Source: Capitella teleta (taxonomy: Eukaryota; Annelida; Polychaeta; Capitellidae). From it: 64,000 bases of DNA. Shown here piece by piece: positions 59,524-64,000 of the stretch. The notes below the pieces were generated by a model. The model did no database searches and had not been told where the DNA came from. It saw only the letters and a list, made by a program, of their open reading frames with translations. The position numbers and the translations under genes were made by a program. The stretch is taken from contig KB291799.1 of NCBI GenBank assembly GCA_000328365.1, forward strand, positions 521,372 to 585,371, given 5' to 3'. Positions within the stretch are counted from its first letter, which is position 1, and the number at the start of each line of letters is the position of its first letter.

Positions 59524-62500
59524 CTATTTGCTGAACAGGGTGTCGTAATGGGCAATCAGCTGTTGTGCGCAAGAGTTCACGTATCCCATCGATGTCAGTG
59601 ACGCTTGTGATTTGGACCACATTAAGTTTGGACCAAACACAATGGCAAGATTGGCGTCGGTCATCTTGTTACAGTCACTCTTCTCAACCACCTGGAAGGG
59701 ACGCTGAGATGTGAGAGGGTTATTACTTTATCAGAATAGTACCTCCGTTAGAAAACACATGAGGTACTTCAAGAGATAATAGTTGTCCTCCGGAAGCTCA
59801 TCGTGCAAGAGACGTTTCATCTCGGCCATCTTCTCCGATGTTGCTAAAGCTAAACAGAAATACACTAAAATCAATCATAGTTTGGAAATTCGAACTAACA
59901 TTGCACGTAAACTATGTGATCGTAAAGGTCATAGGTTAGCACTGGCTCCGGTAGCTGCCTCAAAAAGCTCTTAATCAGAGCGGCGGGGATATGCACATCA
60001 CAGAGCTTAGCAAAATCCACAGGTTCACCTGTAGGAAGAGATAATGAACTCAAGACTAATAAGAAATGATAACAGACCGTCATTGAAGGCTTTCTGAACT
60101 TGCTTCAGGACTGTGGCATTGGCTGAGCGTCGAAATATGCCCTCCGTCTCAAGACCTGTTAAAAAATAAAGCAAAAGAATCAAGTGAAAGATGAAGATGG
60201 ACCAATGAAGGGGGCCTTACCATATTCTCGCAGATATGACACGCATTCACAAATGACAAGAGGAATTATTTCACCATTGCTGTTCTCTTTGATACTGAAA
60301 CCAAATAAGAAAAAGAAAAATACTGAAATACACAAGACAATCAATACTCACAAGTTGAGGGACACTCCAAACTGCTGCGTTTTTTTCGGTGCGTGGATAA
60401 TGCTGGTTGGCACTGGCATGGGTTTGTTCTTGGCAAGCAACCAAGCATCATACCTGCAGAGAAACACAGGTGATTGCGCAATCAACAGTACAAACTCCCA
60501 GAAGATACCGAACATCAACAACAGAGCATGTCGTGCCCATGGTGCCAAATCAATGAGGCTCATGAACGAAAGAAATCAATACTGCTCATACTGATCCCTA
60601 ACACAGAGTTACACCAATCTGAACCTAATGCATGTTCTTATCATGAGTCTAAAAGTCAGGTGATTATGCTGATTGATCAAGGCAAAGGTGCCTCACAACA
60701 GAGCAGAAACAAACATAATTCATATTCAAGATGGATAAATCTATCATGATCAGATTAATAGCACATAATTATAACTAGATTTGGGATTTCAGGTACAAAT
60801 GGATTATGCCTGCTTATAGGCAGAATAGGCAGAGGAGCATGTTTGTCATGAATCAGCCGATCTTCAGCTGCTCAGAGAAGGACGTTAGCTTTGATCTTCC
60901 GTCTCAGGCAGAAGATCAAAGGATTGCTATCAATGGAGAAACCCATTATGAAATCAATTCGGACGAATAGCACAAATTTTAGTCATAAAAGGAATGCAAG
61001 GGGGATCATAATTATGAAGGAAACCTTACGAGTTGAAAACTTGAAATTAAATATTGATAAAATACTCATCAATATCACAACAAAAGAAACAGAAAATAAA
61101 AGGTACATGCACGATATGTGCAGGAGGTATCGCATTAAAGGAATAAAAAAAGAGCACTACAACAGCAGTGGATATCCAAAAAACAAGAGAAAAAGGACGA
61201 TTTTCGGTGCGTTATGATTTGCATGCAGAACGTTATGATTTATCTGAGTTTGGCATGCACAGGATTTGAAACAGACAACAAAGACGATGCACTACGTACT
61301 CTTTCGGTCGGTAGTATTGAACCTGAGCGGCATCGTAGCTAAAAGAGAGGAAATTTCAGAGTGACTCAAGTGAGCAGCAAATCTCAGATCTGAATGCCGT
61401 CGCATCTGGCTGTGATTACATTGATCACGAATTAAAACCAAAGGGGCAAGATACGACCGCAAACAGAAGAAGACTACAAGCATTGAGTTGAGTACAGAGA
61501 ATACGCACTTCATATTAATATCCAATCATTGAAATGTGCAAAGATTTGTGAGAGAAAAACACAACTGAATATATACACAGGTGATAATGAGTAATATCAA
61601 TTTAAACAGCTAATTTGATATAGAAACATAGAAAAAAGTGGGGGCGGTTTTTTGTGTGGGTTTTTTTCCCATTCAATGTCATGAAATCCTACTGTCCATA
61701 CCATAATATATAGATACAAGAGACACGCACATATAACACACAAGCTTTATATATATATATATATGATTGTACTGAGAAATGACATGGAGATGGCACACCT
61801 TTCAAAACACCACAGAAGCCATGCTGAATTAGGAATGAGTACTCACTCTTTCACCCTTTGCGGTATGCTCAGCTGGTCAAGTTGAAGATACTGCGCCAAC
61901 TCATGCAGGTAGTTCACGTACATCACTTTCCGACCAAATTTCGCGCTGAAAACATTCCATGATTTATTATATATATTTTCAAACATGAGAGAATAGATAA
62001 TTGCCAAAGAGAATGATAGCAAAATCAATCAAAATTAATCAAAATCAAAACAAGCTTTATTTATGTTATATATTTATGTTTCTTCCTATGTTATTTTGAA
62101 TGTTTATGTAAAATAAATATTATACCAATATATAATTATAATGACCCCCAAAAAAAACTATAAATCACAAACGAACAGATTATGAAGAAGAAATATAAGT
62201 TCCACAATAATAATGATGAAATACCTCACCTAATCAATGGCTTGAAAATATTCCACATAATCTTGATGAAATTTGTTGGATGCACCAAATACAGCGCTTT
62301 CAAATTTTTCTTATATCTGAATAAAAATAAAATTCACAAAAATGAACAAAAATGAAGCAGCAACCGACTTTCTGTCAAAGTCTGAGTACGCCTGACGCAG
62401 CCATTTGAACGAAGGCTTTGTTTTGCTGTTGAGTCCAAAATGGAAATAGACCAGGGTGTAGTCATTCTCCACGTATTGGTCCAGGGTGTGCTTCAGGTAC

Positions 62501-63222
62501 CTGGAAGAAATCAATCGTAATAAGAGCAAACGAGGGCTTTGGCTGCAGAAAATTAACTTCATTATGAAGCTGGAGCTTTGAAGGGGTTATATACAGTTAC
62601 ACGGGGGCGCTGCCTGCAGCAAGCACGTCAGCCACATTCTTAAAACGGAAAGTCGTTCATTTCCGTCAGTAAAGTTAATCTCCAGCAGAGAAGCAACCAA
62701 GTTTCCAAATTGCATCTCATACACCTCATCACAAAACACTCCAGCAAACTAGGGCGTCACATCACTTAAATTATCAAATTTCAATATCAGAATTGATATA
62801 ATGTACTCTTTCTTACAACACAGCTCCTGCGAATGTGTGATGTTGATAAGTTACCATGACTTTCACTCGCAGGAGCAGGCCAGTAGTGGGGGCGGGAGGG
62901 CGTAATGAGCGCACACAGGGGGGGGGGGGGAGCTTACTTGAGCAGGCGTTGGTGATCAATCTCGTCCCTGGGAGGAAGACGACACGATGAGAAAACGATC
63001 ACTTTGCGACCAAAAGCATCGTCACCTAAAGAGAGAAAGAGGGGAGAGTAGAAGCAGACATTCCTCTGATCTCGGGTGGGGGAAGGGGGCAGCTGGCCTT
63101 CTGCGGTGCATTAGCAGGGCGCGCCCCCGCACCCAACAGCAGCAGCACTGACCTGCGACCTGAACAATGCCATACTTGGCGATATCCCTGAATTCAGACT
63201 CCGGATCCCGGCTGACGTCTTC
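59524..63222 (-). CDS. ARHGAP1: p50RhoGAP orthologue (Sec14/BCH + RhoGAP), 5' exons missing
   Basis: Twelve minus-strand exons: 63154-63222, 62938-63025, 62369-62500, 62230-62316, 61847-61945, 61300-61338, 60352-60453, 60221-60294, 60078-60155, 59907-60028, 59743-59843 and 59524-59691, about 386 codons. Order and sequence follow animal ARHGAP1. The Sec14/BCH domain has [60 protein letters not shown] and [20 protein letters not shown]. It is followed by a linker, then QFGVSLN and the RhoGAP domain with arginine finger in [20 protein letters not shown]. Then come [20 protein letters not shown] and [20 protein letters not shown]. The protein stimulates GTP hydrolysis by Cdc42/Rho. Human ARHGAP1 has 439 residues, so only about 50 N-terminal residues are missing. 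They should lie upstream of 63222. Intron sizes here are larger (to about 850 bp) than elsewhere. Confidence 0.9.
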
Positions 63223-63399
63223 CTGCGAAACAACAAACGATCATATTATATCTGAGACCATTCTCATTTTACACCTATATCTCCATACAAGGTCATTCGA
63301 CTGACGCAAGCGAGAGAGAAAAACAAATCCCGATTGGAACAGTGATTGCAGTTGTCAGAGCGGAATGGCTGAGCGGCGATGGCTAAGAAGCGGCTAAGT

Positions 63400-64000
63400 G
63401 CTTGTTAGCCGGCGTTGCGAGACGTCGATTGCGTCGAATCAAACACACGTCGCTGCCTGCTCGTTTCTGGCGGCAGAAGCTAAATTCAGAAACATCTCCT
63501 CCGCAGCGCCAGCAGCGGCAGAAACAGCAATCATGACAATAACAACATCAGAGCCAATTTCAGAGCCGTAACAACGACCACACACGCAGAGCAGCGTCCT
63601 CGGTGGATGTTCCCATCCTGCGACAGCATCTCTTTCTGTAGCAGCATCAACAACAAAAATACGGACAGTTTCTCTTGTAGCCTTGACCTTTAGCGAGGGG
63701 GATGATGTTATTGGCGAAGCAGCACCGTTCTGTATTAGCCACCGGCAACTTGTACGCATGCGCACCAAGGCTCGCAATCGAGCGATTGGCGCCACTTTTA
63801 CGTCGCTGTCGGCGGGAAGTCCACAAAATGCGCGCGAAAAGCATGGACGGCGCAACAACAAAAATTCAGTTCGCTGCCTGCACCCGGCGAGGACGCCGTG
63901 TTTTTTTGCTTCATGGTCGGATTTAGCGATAGGCAACGACGTGGCGGAAGAAAAGCCTCTTGCGTCGCCGCTGATGAGGAGGACGACGAGGAGTAAGCCG
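63400..64000 (-). promoter_or_regulatory. GC/CpG-rich segment, probable ARHGAP1 promoter or first exon
   Basis: The base composition changes sharply to GC-rich with many CG dinucleotides. A minus-strand frame of about 165 codons is open but has no ATG start and no recognisable protein. Its position, immediately 5' of the first exon found for the RhoGAP gene, fits a promoter/5' UTR. This is inferred from composition and position only. Confidence 0.35.

Noticed and set aside
63439-63936. 165-codon minus ORF at the right end
   Set aside because: No ATG start, no motif; GC-rich promoter-like sequence gives long open frames by chance.

Overview
This is eukaryotic, animal nuclear DNA. Genes are spliced and separated by long AT-rich intergenic stretches. 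The proteins include LDLa/LRR/7TM receptors, discoidin-protease fusions, a p50RhoGAP and ECHDC1, and the DNA is littered with SINE, LINE, MULE, pogo and P-element-like debris. Most introns whose borders I could place are only about 52-66 bp. That, with the domain repertoire, suggests an early-branching or otherwise compact-intron invertebrate such as a sponge. The taxon is an inference, not something read directly from the sequence.

Layout. 0-11 kb is an accessory region on the minus strand: a transposon-protein relic (about 60-740), exons of a DUF4806 protein (1.1-2.5 kb) and Tudor-like exons (5.3-5.5 kb) that may belong to the same gene, a complete tRNA-derived SINE with a 12-bp target duplication (3.4-3.7 kb), a broken pogo transposase (6.2-7.0 kb), a MULE/SWIM transposase (7.7-9.15 kb), an envelope-like fossil fragment (9.8-10.5 kb) and a transposase-domain scrap (10.56-10.92 kb). 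At 11-24 kb there is ECHDC1 (+), a LINE relic, a single-exon membrane-anchored methyltransferase-like gene (-), and a 1,940-residue CUB/C-type-lectin/LDLa/LRR/7TM receptor (+). 24-37 kb is mostly repeats (P-element-like relic, SINE piece, hairpins, fold-back element, a TTC microsatellite with an assembly gap) around one six-exon four-pass membrane gene (31.1-32.3 kb).

From 37.9 to 54.1 kb, all on the plus strand, lies the most distinctive block. Three related type I/III membrane proteins (called A, B and C here) carry cytoplasmic tails with tyrosine motifs and a shared FD[A/E]P signature. A and B also carry an SUEL-lectin-like domain, a second shared beta-type domain and a Thr/Ser/Pro-rich stalk. 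A secreted protein with two discoidin domains and a trypsin domain follows. From 54.9 kb onward, on the minus strand, are an uncharacterised basic coiled-coil protein, a Star/FkbM-like methyltransferase anchored as a type II membrane protein, and an ARHGAP1 orthologue (59.5-63.2 kb, its first exons not identified) whose probable promoter lies in the GC-rich right end.

Functionally, the plus-strand receptors and the discoidin protease look like a cell-surface recognition/adhesion set, and the large 7TM receptor is a second recognition-type receptor. The most unexpected non-coding signal is a 41-bp-arm inverted repeat 0.3 kb upstream of the receptor start. Its arms match, in sense and antisense, a 29-bp piece of that receptor's own coding sequence, as would be expected of a young inverted duplication able to make a hairpin RNA against the gene.
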